Assembly (NCBI GenBank): GCA_031772625.1
Contig: CM062819.1
Coordinates: forward strand, 826,024,503-826,088,502
Length of the DNA: 64,000 nucleotides
Direction of reading: 5' to 3'
From: Pinus tabuliformis
Taxonomy: Eukaryota > Streptophyta > Pinopsida > Pinales > Pinaceae
Part shown: positions 1-11,952 of the stretch, piece by piece
How positions within the stretch are numbered: position 1 is the first letter of the stretch
How the letters are laid out: every line of letters begins with the position of its first letter
The notes under the pieces: generated by a model
Database searches by the model: none
Told to the model about the DNA's origin: nothing
What the model saw: only the letters and a program-made list of their open reading frames with translations
Translations under genes and position numbers: made by a program

Positions 1-2220
1 TACTTATCAATGCTCGTGCTACATTTCAACAAGCCATGTATATCTTTTTTCATGGATTGATCAATCAAAGTGTAGTCATCTACTTCGATGACAAAACCAT
101 GTTTTCAAAGCAGAGATTAGATCATAATTGTCATCTAAAGTAGATTTTTGAGTGATGGTGAAAATATGGGATTTCATTTAATCTAGAAAACATCATATTT
201 GGTGTGTCTGAAGGTAATATCTTAGGACATATCATTGCTAAGATTTGAATAAAGGTTGACCTGAAAAGGGTAAAAATTATTGCCCAAATTTTTTTTCCTA
301 TAAAGAAGAAATAAATGCAATCTTTCTTAGGGAATATCAATTTCCTACGTAAGTTCATCTCTGACTATGCACATATTGTCAGACCATTAAAAGAGATAAT
401 AAAGAAAGAAACTACATATAAATGGGATGAAATGGAAAAAGATGCATTTATTCTAGGATTAAACAAACCATTATTGATTCTCCAACCTTATATTGTCCAT
501 ACTTTGGAAAATATTTCTTGTTATATACTTTTTCTTCTGACACATTTATTGTGGCCATGTTAACACCAAAGGAAAATCAAGAAACCAAACGACGTATATC
601 TTTCATGAATGTTGGTTTATAGGGTTGAAAAGTGAATTATCCCACCATTGATAAGAAATCATACTCAGTTTACAAAGTGGTTAAGAATTTTATGCCTTAC
701 CTCTTGAAAGCTCACATGACTATTTATGTGCCTCATCCAATAGTTAGAACTCTATTTGTACAGCAAGAATCTGGTGAAAGGAGGGCAAACTAGATTATGC
801 GCTTGCAAGAATATGATCTTGAGTTCAAGCAATTCACACTATCAAATGCCATAGTCTCTATTTTCTTGCAGCCGAAGCATTGGATTCACCAAAAAAAGAC
901 CCTTCTCAATCAGAATAGGAAATAGAGATGTATAATATTGAGCAAGTTCCTCCTACAAGTACAATCATGTCTTGGTATACAAACATACGACAATACTTGG
1001 AGTACAGAACTTTTCCTTCACATTTATTGAGCGAATAGAAAATGGAATTCCACCTTAAATATTTATCTTATCAACTTATACATGGTGTGATTTTTCGAAA
1101 GCACCATAATGGTGTCCTCCTTAGATACTTAGAGCTACCAAATTCAAAAACATTGTTAAAATACCTTCACAATGGAAAGCATGTGGACACTTCACAGGAA
1201 ATACCACTGCTCATAAGATGATGAGGGTTGTTTACTATTGGCCCACATTATTTAATGATGCTCATTCTTATGCCCAAAAGTTCCCAATATGTCAAAGGTG
1301 TGCTAGTTGTGATCATAAGTAAGCCACCCCATTGGTACACATAGTAGTTGAGGAACCATTTCAACAATGGGGATTGGATGTTATTAGTGAAATATTTCCT
1401 CATTCATTGAAGCAATAGTGATACGTTTTCATTGCAACTGATTATTTTACTCGATGGATCAAATCAATTCCATTAAATCAAGTTAATGATCATGAAGTCA
1501 TCCATTTTCTCAAATAGAACATCATAACTAGGTTTGACGTTCCTACATTGCATGTCTTTGATAATGGAACTTAGTTTTGCTTGTTAAAGCTTTATGAGTT
1601 TAGATTAGAAAATGGTGTTGTTTTAAAGCATGCATCAAACTAATACCCACAGGGAAACAATTTGTCTAAGTCCAATAAAAAAAACTTGATTTGTATTATC
1701 AAGAAAGTTGTCTTCTCTAATTAAAATAATGGGCATAATTCTTTGGTGAATGCACCATGGGTTGACCGTGTCACTCCCAAACAATCTCTAAAGACCTATC
1801 CATACTTCCTTGTATATAGAAAAGAAGATATCCTTCTGTCGAACATACACCTTCTAGCTTTGTAGCTTTCTCAGGAATCTCAAGGCAAACCATGTCTCCT
1901 TATTCAGAGTTGGATAGATACTCTTCTTAAGATTGAGGAAGAAAGGCTCAAATATAATGAAAATTTTTCTGTACACTAGTATCAAGTGTTTGTTTGATAA
2001 GAAGTTTGCAAGGAATAAAATGTTTGGTATGAGTAGCCTAGTATTGAAGTGGGACAAGTCCCACGAGGAGAAAGGAAAGAACACCAAGTTTCAATATCTA
2101 TGGATTGGACCTTATACCATCACTGAAGATATTGGCTACCATTCTTCTAGACACAAATATTTAGATGGGAGGACTAACCATCATCTCGTCAATGGCCATG
2201 ATCTCAGGTACTACTTCTAA
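1..2220 (+). pseudogene. Tat-like Ty3/gypsy pol remnant (RT tail, RNase H, integrase), element H
   Basis: Decayed 3' half of a pol gene that enters from the left edge. Reading from base 3 gives the RT region with NARATF followed by the catalytic YFDD at 81-92. At about 315-560 comes the RT-RNase H connection (SFLGNINFLRKFISDYA). Integrase follows at about 1195-1850: a zinc-finger tail (CQRCASC), the core first Asp in WGLDVISEIF, TDYFTRW, the second Asp in VFDNGT, and a degenerate YPQGN stretch. The C-terminal GPY-like part is at 2035-2215 (LVLKWDKSHEEKGK, WIGPYTI). Many stops and frameshifts interrupt it. Several stops fall where relatives have Gln, for example directly after DNGT and before YPQGN. 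It is non-functional. The closest relative in this window is the integrase at 53160-54617, which has the same C-terminal LKWDSRSEDKGK-type motif. Confidence 0.85.
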
Positions 2221-4579
2221 TAGTAGCCCTGGGCTATGTTCCTCTCTTTTTACAATTTTCTTTCCTTGTTTCATGTTGTTTGTTTTTTTCATATCTCATT
2301 CCTTTTCCTATATTTTGGTCAATGTACATAAATAAGACCATGTTTGATACTTCATGCATGGCTCGAAAAGGCTATGTTGTGAAATGAACAATGATTATGA
2401 TGACTACAACAATTGGCTATTTGTTATTTTTCCTTCTTTGTTTGGGAAATCCCTTAAGTCAAGTAATGTACAGACAAAAAATATGATAAATTCAAGAGGA
2501 AATCCTTGAGCAGAACCATGAAACCCACATTTATTTTAGCATCCCTATTCTTAACATGGTATTGATTTTTCTTGGTGTTCTTCACATTGTTAATCCAATG
2601 AAGTAGAGAAGGGAAAAGGGAAAAATCGATAGTGAGAAAATAAATATCAAATGTATATATAACTATCTTTGAAGGAGGAACCTCTTTTTCTCTCAGTAAG
2701 TTGGGATTCCTCTTCTTCCCCAACGAAATAATAAGTGCCAAAGCACAATTATTTAAAAATTAAAAATAAAGGGTGAAGAATAAAAAGGCTTCTTGCACAA
2801 AGAGGCGAAGCAAGTAACTTTGTTGAGGTACTAAATAGGCCTGATGGCAACGAATCAACACTAAGAGATGAAAACTAAGACTTTGATTATATTTAACTCG
2901 CAACTATATACTACCTTTCTCATGGATTAAAACAATCATAAACGATAAAAATTTTTGTCTGTTAAACCAAGAAAGGGGAATGGTGGGTACTACATCCATA
3001 ATCGGGTTAAGTGGTGAAGTGTTGTAGCGGCTACAACCAACCTCCAAAATGTTACCTATGCTTCATTTTGGAGCCTCCCTCCTAAAATCACAACAAATTA
3101 TCTCTCACTGACCCATGTACTTGTGCTTTAATGAAGCTTTATATTTTTCATTTTGGCTTGTGTTTCTTATATTCTTTGCTGTCTAACCCACAAGTTGGTC
3201 CCTTGACTTGGTTTCAACCCGGTTCTAGGCTTGCCTTAGTGAACTGTGCAATCCTTAAGGGAAACTAGCCTTCAGCTTAGGAATTTCATAGTACAAACCA
3301 ACAATGAGCCTTTAGCTCCAGAATTGTCTAGAGCCAGCTGACAGCCAACCTTTAGCTACGAAATTGCACAAATCATGAGAGGTAGACAGGGCCATCCCAA
3401 AAATTGTGCAAAAGTCTTTATGCTCAGAATTTGCTTAGTGCATAAGCTAGAGGTTTGCACAGTGCTTCCCATAACTATGCAATATCTCCCGTAAATACAT
3501 GGAATCTTTTAACCGAAAATAAAAAAAACATCCCTAGGATGTAGGGATCTATTATTAGTTTTCCAAAGGTGGCATAATGCTATCTATAGAAATTTCCTCT
3601 AGGTGTTTCTTTTGTCCTTGATCTCAGGCATGCGTGTCATGAATTCTAATTTTTATCAATTCGATGTAATAGATGCCTCTATAGCTCATTTGTATACTCT
3701 ATCATCAAGCTCTAGCATGCCCGAGGAGATCAAGCAATCTTCAGAGCATCGTTGTCACTTTCCCGGGTGAGTTTTTCTTTTATCATCTTTTGTCGCCTTT
3801 TCGATCACTTTTGCTTGTTTATCTTGTGAGAGTGTTGGTTCACTTGTTTTATTGAGTGACTGCTAGCATTAAATTATTTTATCTTGTAGAAGTTTTGTTT
3901 CAAGTTTTTCATTTCCTTTCCCAAATGTCTCATGCATTACCCTATTTTTGCACTAATAGTCGTCATTGCAGTGACTCTCTACACATGCTTAGTTCTCCTT
4001 CTGTTTTACTGATTCCTACACTCATTTTATTTACATGCATCATCACTCACTTAGATCTGCACCTAGAAACACACCATTTTATAGATCTTCTTGATTTCAA
4101 ACTCCCCTTGGGCAGATTTGGGCTTCCCTTGCCTGGATATCACATTCACTTGCATGAATTGCGCAATCTGGTAGCTCAAGGCCTCTACCTTGGCTTCTGA
4201 AATTGTGCAGAGGTTTTCCTAGCCTTGCTCCAATTTCACACTGCGTAGTTTTCGGAGCCAATCTCCCAGCTTGGTCACTAAGACTCTAGAATGCACAGTC
4301 TCTCCTAGTCTCTACACTTGAATGAACTATACATTATGTAGTTCCAGTCATCAAGCTTTCACACTAACTGCTGGGATTGCGTAGTGCGCAGTTCCCACTG
4401 TTAGTCAGTCACTCTTGTTGGTCAAAATTATGCAATCCCTTTCACTAGATGCCCTGATTGTTGCTTGATCATGCTGTGAAGTTAGATTTATAAGAGCTAA
4501 TGTTTTCTTTCCATGAGTGTCCTTTCTATCCCACAGGTACCACACTCATGAAGCACTTCTCTCCAACAATAATTGTACC
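2221..4579 (+). other. spacer between integrase and 3' ORF of element H
   Basis: No convincing gene. The stretch occupies the same position as the spacer between integrase and 3' ORF in fragment F (54618-56308). It carries many short motifs of a TGCGCA/TGCGTAG type, the best being TTGCGTAGTGCGCAGTT at 4377-4393 and CACTGCGTAGTT near 4238. At 3260-3400 a loose repeat of about 40 bases occurs three times (gcctttagct followed by gaattg or gaaattg). The open frame at 3856-4200 is leucine- and histidine-rich and resembles nothing I recognise. Confidence 0.5.
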
Positions 4580-5175
4580 ATGGCACCAAAGAGAGTTGCC
4601 TCAAGAAAGAAGACTAGAAGAAGTACTAGGGACATAGTTGAGTAAGTGCCCATTAACTTGCCAATATATGAAAACACTCAGTTGTCCATAGAAAGGGAGT
4701 CAACGCTAACATGGAAGCAAGTCTAGCAACAATAGCAGAAGGAAACAATCTAGTACAATACCATAGAAAGAAGAAGTTTTTGACATAATATAGGGAGAAC
4801 AAAGCTGCAGAGTAAAAGTATATTCAATCTTCATGCATGCATCTTTGGCAGCAGAAGAAAAAGGAAGCAGAGGAAATCGACAACAAAGAAAAGGAAGAGA
4901 AAAAGTAGAGCTTGCAGGTATCATAACTAAAGTTGCAAGAGATGGAGAAGAATTTGAAGGAGGGACAAGAGTTGAGAAGAAGAGAAAGAGAAGAAAAGTG
5001 TAAATAGGAGGAAGAAGAAAGGCAAGGTGGAATGACAGAGAAAACAATGCCCATGCAGGTTGAAGATTTAGAACAGCCAACAACTGAGGTAGACAATTGT
5101 TTGGTCAATTTAGTATGTCCTAAATTGCTATTTAAAATGTCAATCCGGGATTCGTAAACTGATGAAGTGAAGTGC
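4580..5175 (+). pseudogene. N-terminal part of a 3' ORF (coiled-coil protein) of element H
   Basis: An ATG at 4580 opens a basic stretch (MAPKRVASRKKTRRSTRD) that stops after 21 codons. In shifting frames the next 500 bases read as a charged Lys/Glu coiled coil (QEMEKNLKEGQELRRRERE near 4940-5000) and then a Thr/Glu-rich segment (MQVEDLEQPTTEVDN near 5055-5095). Its position about 2.3 kb after integrase matches the ORF at 56309-57889, which lies 1.7 kb after its own integrase. I therefore infer the same kind of extra 3' ORF that Athila and Tat elements carry. The continuation lies at about 6930-7102 and, beyond the Athila insertion, at 36968-38030. It is degenerate, and its function is unknown even in intact relatives. 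Confidence 0.5.
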
Positions 5176-6929
5176 ACTGTATGTGCAAGATAACCGTTTT
5201 CTTAGTCTTTTGTCGTTTTTGAGTTTTTTTTTTAGTTTGTTTTTGGGTTTATCTTCTGTGGATTCCCTAGTGTGAGATGGCGAAATTGAAAGTTAAGTAT
5301 GGATGGTAATGGTGATTTCTACAATGATTTTCCAAACTTAAAAGTTCTCAAAAAGAAGGTTTCAAACTGACTGTAATGAAATCAATTCTCAAAAGGAAGT
5401 AAATGTACCAAAACAATGAACTAGTGACAATGGCCCAGTATCCTTACTGCTGTATGAAAAAGAAAATAAAAACTGAACTTAAAGCAACTCAAAGACTGAA
5501 AGCAAAGAAAACTAAATCACACTACTTCAACCCACATTTTGACCCTTCACCTTTCGACTCGCTCCGGCTATAGGAAGTAATCATAAACAAGCTAAGTAAT
5601 ATGATATCTAAATTGCAGGAAATTAAATTTCATAAAAGGAAACTAAGATTTAACTACTCATTCATATTTCAACTCTTGAAAATGACATAAGTAATTCAAT
5701 CTCTAACTTGCAGGAAAGCAAACTAAATCATACTACAACAAGTAATATTCTGATTCCTTACTAATTGAGTCACTTGGCTATAGAAAGGAAATCATAAACA
5801 GATGAGTAATATGATGTCTAAGTAGTAGAAAAGTAAATAAGCAAAACAAAACTTGAAAGAAATGAAAATGCTGGAATTATACTCAGGAAATGAAAATCAG
5901 CAGAAAGGACAAGATGATCTCATGTCAGTAGTTATCAAAAATATGTAAATTTGCCCGGGCTGCCTACAAAAACCTGTAAAAGAAGCACTGATCAACTAAC
6001 AGATATAAAGAAACTTAAAGGAAATATGGACAGAAATGAACATCAGAATAGTGCAATATATATACAAGCAATGATTATAAAAAAACAGTAAATGAAAGCA
6101 AGTAAGAAACTATACAAAGCTTTGGTGTTCAGGGGCCCTCTGCAACCTCGGCTAGTCAATCACTTAGTCACAAATCGAATTCAGGAATGTTGTCTTCTCA
6201 TATATTTAAAGTGCAGTAATAAAACAAAGTAAAGCACAGTACAGTGGGCTGATAACAACAGTCAAAATTACATCTCAAAAGCTAACTATCCAACGTATAT
6301 CAACGCGTTATTTATAAGTGAAAATGCTGCAACTAATTCCTAGATTTTATGCTGCCAAGAGACACGTAAATCTCCACGGCCTGAGATCTAGCGTTATGGT
6401 CATCATGACAGTTGAATCCATAGAGTGGTGGCTGCTCGATTGAGTTCACGAGCTGATCTATAGGTGTGCCAGTACCTCCGGAAACTAAGGATCGTGCCAT
6501 GCAAACCTTCACGTGGGCAAAACAGAGCCGTGCCACCACAAAACTCCTCGTTTGGCCCTTCCTTTGACTGTCGTTGACCATGACCGTTTATGAGTGATTT
6601 GGTTGAACTGAGGGGACACACTCCATGTACACGTCACTTGCAGCTTGCCCATGTGGCTGATTTCTCCATTGGACACCTGTAACATAACCTTTAACAAAAT
6701 GGCTGCAGAAACTTGGGCTGGCTGCAGAAAGTGACAAGTTTCCGTCGCTGTTTGAACAAAAATCTAAATCAAACAACAGTCATAAACATAGTTAGGAAAC
6801 CATTTCATAAGCTCTTTTTAGACTAATATGCAATGATTTGACAGCTTGGTGGATGAAGTAAATGGAAAAAGAAGGCTGAAAGGGTATATAGGGAAGTGCA
6901 GGTTTGGGACTCAACAACAATGAACAGAT
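5176..6929. other. unassigned insertion-like stretch within element H
   Basis: AT-rich DNA with no supported gene that separates two coiled-coil parts of the H 3' ORF, so it may be another inserted repeat. A degenerate direct repeat of about 206 bases (units starting near 5508 and 5714) shares phrases such as aatcataaac and agtaatatgat. The right half (6330-6780) is more GC-rich. On the minus strand it has a TATA-like TTATAAATAACGCG at about 6304-6317, which could be the promoter of a reverse-oriented LTR. Short minus-strand open frames at 6333-6776 match no family I recognise. No paired LTR ends were found. Confidence 0.3.
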
Positions 6930-7102
6930 ACAGGATTGAGAACTGGCTCAACATATTGAGTATTTATTGAGCAGACAAACATGGAGTTAGAGAAGGAGCC
7001 AGGGAACAAAGACATTGACCTCATGCCAAGAGCACTTGAGGCCACCTCTTAGTCTCACCTCCAGTGTCAGAACAAATCCCAAGTGAAAAAGGAGGTGCTT
7101 TT
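6930..7102 (+). pseudogene. middle part of the H 3' ORF, left of the Athila insertion
   Basis: A short stretch that reads EQTNMELEKEPGNKDIDLM and ends KKEVLF directly at the start of the Athila 5' LTR. Across the insertion the frame continues at 36968 with FLLDDDPIIYVYT. The two flanks join sensibly, so this was one coding stretch before the Athila element landed. One stop interrupts it. Confidence 0.45.
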
Positions 7103-9189
7103 TGATGAGCCTCATCATTGGGTAATTATATAGGCCTTAACTCACCTCCTAGATTAGTCAAACCAGTTATTCTCACAACTTATTGCATACTTTTGATTAT
7201 ATTTTGTTTATGAGATGAGTTAGAGTTGGATATTTTTCTTTATGGTCTAATGTGCATTTAATGTAGGATTAAAGGATAAAAGCAATGAATTTTGGCAAAG
7301 ATCTTGGTCAATACTCAAATGGGACAAGGGAGAGGAATTATAGGAGGAAAATCCTCCTCATTTACTACCCCTCCATTTGAATATTCCTCCATCAGCTCGG
7401 AGTGCAAACATCCAAATCATGAGGACTAGAAGGTAGCCGAGCAAGTGAAGACAAAGCACCAGTTTATCTTGAGTTTGGGAACTGAGCTTTCCTAATTTTA
7501 AGGAATTCGTTGGAGACTTCAAATGTATAAGTAGAAAGGCCTAGGACCTCAGTAGGATTCGTATTTTTGATTGTAAACCTCTACTCTATTTTCGAGCTGC
7601 AAGATTTGTGATAGTTTTTGATGTAATCCATTGTTTTGATAATAAGAATGAGTTTTGTTTTGAGCCATCACTGAGTTAACTTAGAGGGCTAAAGCTCTTA
7701 GGTTAGGACCCAACCCTAGCAGCCAAGGCTCCTCTTTATTGTACATGTATGCTAGCATAGATTCATAGTTTATTTGTTCATTTTCTTAAGTAGCTATATT
7801 TCCATTACAACAGTGTAGATTAGATTGATTGTATGTTAATTTGCTTCCATTTGTTCCTTCTTTCAATTAGAAGGCTAGCAAGGAGAAAAGGGATCACCAT
7901 AAGGTTTTTAGCAGGTGTCTCGGCCTCACTTCCTCCCTCTGGGATCATGACTTGAGGAAGAGACCCTTCAACAGCCCCAAAAACATAGATTTCTAGTTCT
8001 TGAATGAGCTTTGGAGTTTGTTGTCTTGATTTAGTATTTGGTTCATTTCATTGTCATCTTTTTCCATTACTCTATTTTTTCAATAAGATCTCACTCATGC
8101 TTTCAGTTCCTCCAACACTTTATTCATGCATAATATAGGCATTTGATTCATGCTTTTCTAGTTTATGAATATGTATCTTGTTGCATAGTTCTTGGAAGAC
8201 ACACATGTTTCAAGCACAACAGGTACTTCAGGAGGAGACCCAGACTTCATCACTAGCAGCCACCTTCCACCTCATCTACCTTATCCATCTCTTGTTCCAC
8301 CATCACCCTCACTAGTTTTCTTTTGTCATTTTTCATTGAAATTCCCCTAGATACATTGAGCGAATCTAGCCATATCTTCTCTTGGATATTGACTCGTGAG
8401 TGTTCCTAGACCTTCTAACACCCCATCCCACTCATCACACACCTTTTCAAATCTTCCCAACACCTCCAACACCTCACAATTAGCTCTCAGATGTACCCTG
8501 TAGGTTTCCTGTAATTCCTACAAGATCATCATGTAGGTTTCTAATACATCCTGTAGGTTTTCTTGAAATGGCCTATTTTGAGGCGGAATTGATGGGGAAC
8601 CTCTAGGAAGTCACAAAAGACTCCTAGGACCCTTCCACACCATCGAACCACTCCATAAGCCTTTTAGCCATCCTCAATCACCTTCCATCCACCTATCACA
8701 TCCACAAGAACAATTAATTTTCATGCTTGATTTTTCCAAAAAACCAAAAAAAGTGAAAACAGATTTAGTTTAAGTTATATTGCTTACACATTAGTATGGT
8801 TTGATGCTCTTTACTTTTGTAGCTTAGATAGCCACATTAGGTTAGTGCTTATTTAACAATTTTGCTTAGAATAGTTGTTTAAATGGTTAATTAGGATATG
8901 GTGTGATTTAGCATTACATGTTGTTGTCTTCATCACTGCAGTAGATTAGCTCTCTTAGAGTAGATTTGCTCTTCTTCCATCAAAGAATCAAGCTTCTTCT
9001 AACTCTATAGAATTATGGCTTGGAACCCCTAGGGTCTCTCACCAGATGAACAGTGACAATAGGAAGGACCTTCACTTTTACTTGTGCATATAGCATTGTC
9101 ACCTCCAAGTTTTTATAAACCCTACGTTGATAACTAAAGTTGGTAGACCAGGAGTTGCAACATCCTTGCCGCAATACTAGCGCTCATCA
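7103..9189 (+). repeat. 5' LTR of the Athila-like element
   Basis: A 2087-bp LTR. The first 15 bases form a perfect palindrome (TGATGAG-C-CTCATCA), and the inner end is GCTCATCA at 9182-9189. A hairpin-forming AGGAGGAAAATCCTCCT lies at 7342-7358. Near 8496-8565 the phrase ctgtaggttt or a close variant occurs three times, whereas the 3' LTR has it once. That accounts for much of the 51-bp length difference. Confidence 0.93.
7523..7535 (+). promoter_or_regulatory. TATA-like box in the Athila 5' LTR
   Basis: TGTATAAGTAG lies about 420 bp into the LTR. The same element is conserved in the 3' LTR at about 35347-35357. It is the best core-promoter candidate for the element RNA. No start site can be read from the sequence. 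Confidence 0.4.
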
Positions 9190-9194
9190 TTTTT

Positions 9195-9212
9195 TGGCGC
9201 CGTTGCCGGGGA
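9195..9212 (+). promoter_or_regulatory. primer binding site, tRNA-Asp type
   Basis: TGGCGCCGTTGCCGGGGA lies 5 bases after the LTR end. It is complementary to the 3' end of plant tRNA-Asp including CCA, the primer known for Athila elements. It would prime minus-strand DNA synthesis. Confidence 0.93.
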
Positions 9213-9489
9213 GGTGTCTGAGTAGAATGTGATTTCTACTTTCTTTCCTTCTACTTCTTGTCTTCAATTTTCTGCCATTAGTTTATTTCTGCAAAAGTAA
9301 TCTTGTAGCTTCCTTTCTTTCATTTTTCATTATTTGCTTTCCTTTCCATTCTGCAAGTAGAATTTCAATTCATCAAGTAGATTTTTCATTCTGTCAATGG
9401 TTTTCATTCCATCAACAATTTCATTTTTGCAAATTACTTTTCAGCTTTAAAAAAAATTACAAAAACCAACCGAAATTTTTTTTCCTTTC
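9213..9489 (+). other. untranslated leader of the Athila-like element
   Basis: A pyrimidine-rich leader between primer site and gag, with many ctttctttcc-type runs. No open frame and no recognisable packaging structure were seen. Confidence 0.5.
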
Positions 9490-10800
9490 ATGCCTCATAG
9501 GAATAGGGACAATTTAGGGAAATTTTTGCCAAATACCCCCACTGCATCCAACAACCAACCTTCTCTCTTCTTTGGTGGCTGTGAACTAGAGGAACCTCTA
9601 GGTGAGCAACCTGACATATTTGAAGAACCTATAGGAGAAGAAGAACAAGAGGAACCCATTCCTACTAAACCAATGGCTGAAAACTAAAATGACAGAGGGA
9701 ATAAAGAGAGAGTTGAGGGTTCTTTCCCCATCAGGGAAACCAATGGGGACACTAAGATGAAGAATATAAGCCCCTTTACCCTACCTCATTTCCATGGTCT
9801 GACCATAGAGGACCTTGAAACTTTCCTATTTGATTTTGTTGTTATATTCCAAACCTATGACTATACAGATGATGAGAAAAAGTTAAAATTTTTTCCATCT
9901 ACCGTCAAGGATGAAGCATTGTGTTGGTTCATGGGTTTACCTGGAGATAACATCACAACTTGGGCTCAGATGCAGTAGGATTTTAACAACAAATATCAGG
10001 ACTACTGTATGTCACGATGAATCCTTAGAAGACTACAAAGAAAGATTCCAACTCAATTATAAAAGGGCTAGGTGCACACTTGACCCCAAGTCATTAAATC
10101 TAGTCCTAGTCAAAGGAGTAATGGAAGATCTTTTGGATACCTTACATTTGTTAGCAAGAGGAGATATCTTCCAATTACCTTATGAGGATATCAAGACTAT
10201 CTTTAGAAACCATTCTAGGGTAGCCAAAAGAAAAGGTAGGAGTAGTCAATCTGTGGCCAATACATCATCTTCCAACTTATCCATCAAGGGTGAACTTGGA
10301 AATATGTTGGAAGATTTCAAAAGTGAGAGGCTGCAAACCCTTGCCTTGAAATTGGACACCATGAACATCAAAAGGAAGTAAGAGGAAGTAAAGAGAGCCT
10401 GGGCCATCTTTTGTCCTAGATGCACAAGGAGGCATCCTAGGAACGAACGTCCATTGAATTGTATTGAAATTTTCTCGGTCTGTGAAGAAAACCACTCCAC
10501 AGACAAGTGCCCTTCTTTACCCAGACTCAAAGTGTATATCAAGGGGCTGAAGGGGTTACTAAGAAACTTTACTATATCAACCAAAGGAGACCTCCTAGGC
10601 CTAGACCATACCAGCAGGGCATGCAAGGGTCATCCCATGCATATTACAACCCCAACCAAACTATAGCTATACCTTCTTGGGGACCCCCTCCTTGGTCCTA
10701 TGAATCTCAGTATCATTCCCAGCTAGCCAACCATTCATTTCAACCTTACACTTCACCACAACCTCAGTGGAATACACCACTCCAGGGGTGGAGTCCCTAA
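9490..10800 (+). pseudogene. gag: gag of the Athila-like element
   Basis: Capsid-type gag. The first part (9490-9687) is an acidic N-terminus rich in Glu and Pro. At 9757-9978 follows the capsid core with FTLPHFHGLTIEDLETF and the typical ALCWFMGLPGDNITTW. A stop and frame change come near 9978, then SLEDYKERFQLNYKRARCTL and a block with LVKGVMEDLLDTLHLL up to 10380. A nucleocapsid zinc knuckle is at about 10470-10515 (VCEENHSTDKC, first Cys lost). The tail to 10800 is Pro/Gln/Tyr-rich (WGPPPWSYESQYHSQ). At least two frameshifts and two stops make it non-functional. The gag protein would assemble the cytoplasmic particle that packages element RNA. Confidence 0.85.
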
Positions 10801-11300
10801 TACAAAAATGCTCCAGCTCTATTTCCTCCACCACCTACCTAACCACAACTCCTACACTCTGCTCCACCTAAGAAACCCCAGATGCTTGCCCAGCCAAATC
10901 TGAACCCGAACAATAGGCAGGCTCAACAAGTATACAGTGGAGAGACATCATATTCAGCTTATGCTATATAAATCTAGGAGATCAACCTAAGATCTGGGAG
11001 AGTCCTCCTGGATAACCAACCTCCCCCTCCACATAGGGAGGTTGAGGAAGAAATAGAGGAAAGAAACATTAAATTAAATCCACCCTTTCCTGAGAGATTA
11101 GCCCAACCACTCCATCCTACCCGAAAAGAAACTAAAATTTTGGGAGAATTGAAAAATATATGTGTAAAGATCCCCCTTCTCCAGGCAATAAAAGATGTTC
11201 CCATTTACAATAAGTTGATTAAAGAGAAATGATTCAAGCATCCAAGAATAAGAAAAAGGGATCCCCCCACCATTAATGTCATTAGGTAGCTGTCTGACTT
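10801..11300 (+). pseudogene. gag-protease linker of the Athila-like element
   Basis: Degenerate linker rich in Pro, Gln and Asn, followed near 11030-11230 by a segment that reads like the region ahead of protease (REVEEEIEERNIKLNPPFPERL and a following KIPLLQAIKDVP-type stretch). Stops interrupt it. No catalytic motif lies here. Confidence 0.5.
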
Positions 11301-11820
11301 AATGCTAGGGTAGGTAATATGTCCAAAATATTTGGACCCTGGAAGCCTTGTAGTAGATTTGCACATCAATGGCACCATTGTCCCACACAATCTGATCGAT
11401 ATTGGGGCTTCCATTAATGTGATGACCAAGGACACCATGCTCAAGCTCAACCTCCAAGGGTCATTGAGGAAGACCACAATAGTTTTGCAACTTGCAGACC
11501 ATTCCACAGTCACCCCTAAGGGAATTGTGGAGGATGTGATGGTCTCCATTGACTCCTGGGAGTACCCTGTAGATTTTCTAGTTCTCTAGCCTAAGGCTAA
11601 GCTTACTGGTAACCCTCTCATCCTTGGAAGGCCATGGTTGGCCACAGACGATGCTTACATTAGTTGTAGAGCTAGGAATATGACCATCAAGAATGGGCAT
11701 ATGTACAAGAAGTTGGTCCTATACCCTCTTGATCAACCTTCTCTAGAGCATGATTTACCTTTATGGTTGGAGGAGGAGGAAGAAGATGAGGTTTATTCTG
11801 CCAAACTTTATGCTTTATAA
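11301..11820 (+). pseudogene. aspartic protease of the Athila-like element
   Basis: Retropepsin-like domain. The active-site loop is in LIDIGASINVM at about 11389-11421, with Ile in place of the usual Leu or Ser of D-x-G-A/S. It is followed by TKDTMLKLNL and the hydrophobic VVDLHINGTIV-type strand upstream. A stop interrupts after DFLVL (11589). The typical Athila continuation NPLILGRPWLATDDAYI is at about 11611-11660. An acidic stretch ends at 11820. The enzyme would cut the gag-pol polyprotein inside the particle. Here it is decayed but the key Asp-Gly pair remains. Confidence 0.85.
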
Positions 11821-11952
11821 GTAACCATAGGAGGAGGACACCAAGATGAGGATGACTTGATTGAACACCTGCTCCAAATTCTAACTCCTGGTTTGTTACC
11901 ATTAGAAGAAGAAGTAAGGGAAACTTAGAACAACCATCCAATTGACATATGC

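Noticed and set aside
4706-5177. Minus-strand Leu/Ser/Phe-rich frames
   Set aside because: They are the reverse of the Lys/Glu coiled-coil stretch of the H 3' ORF, without any domain.
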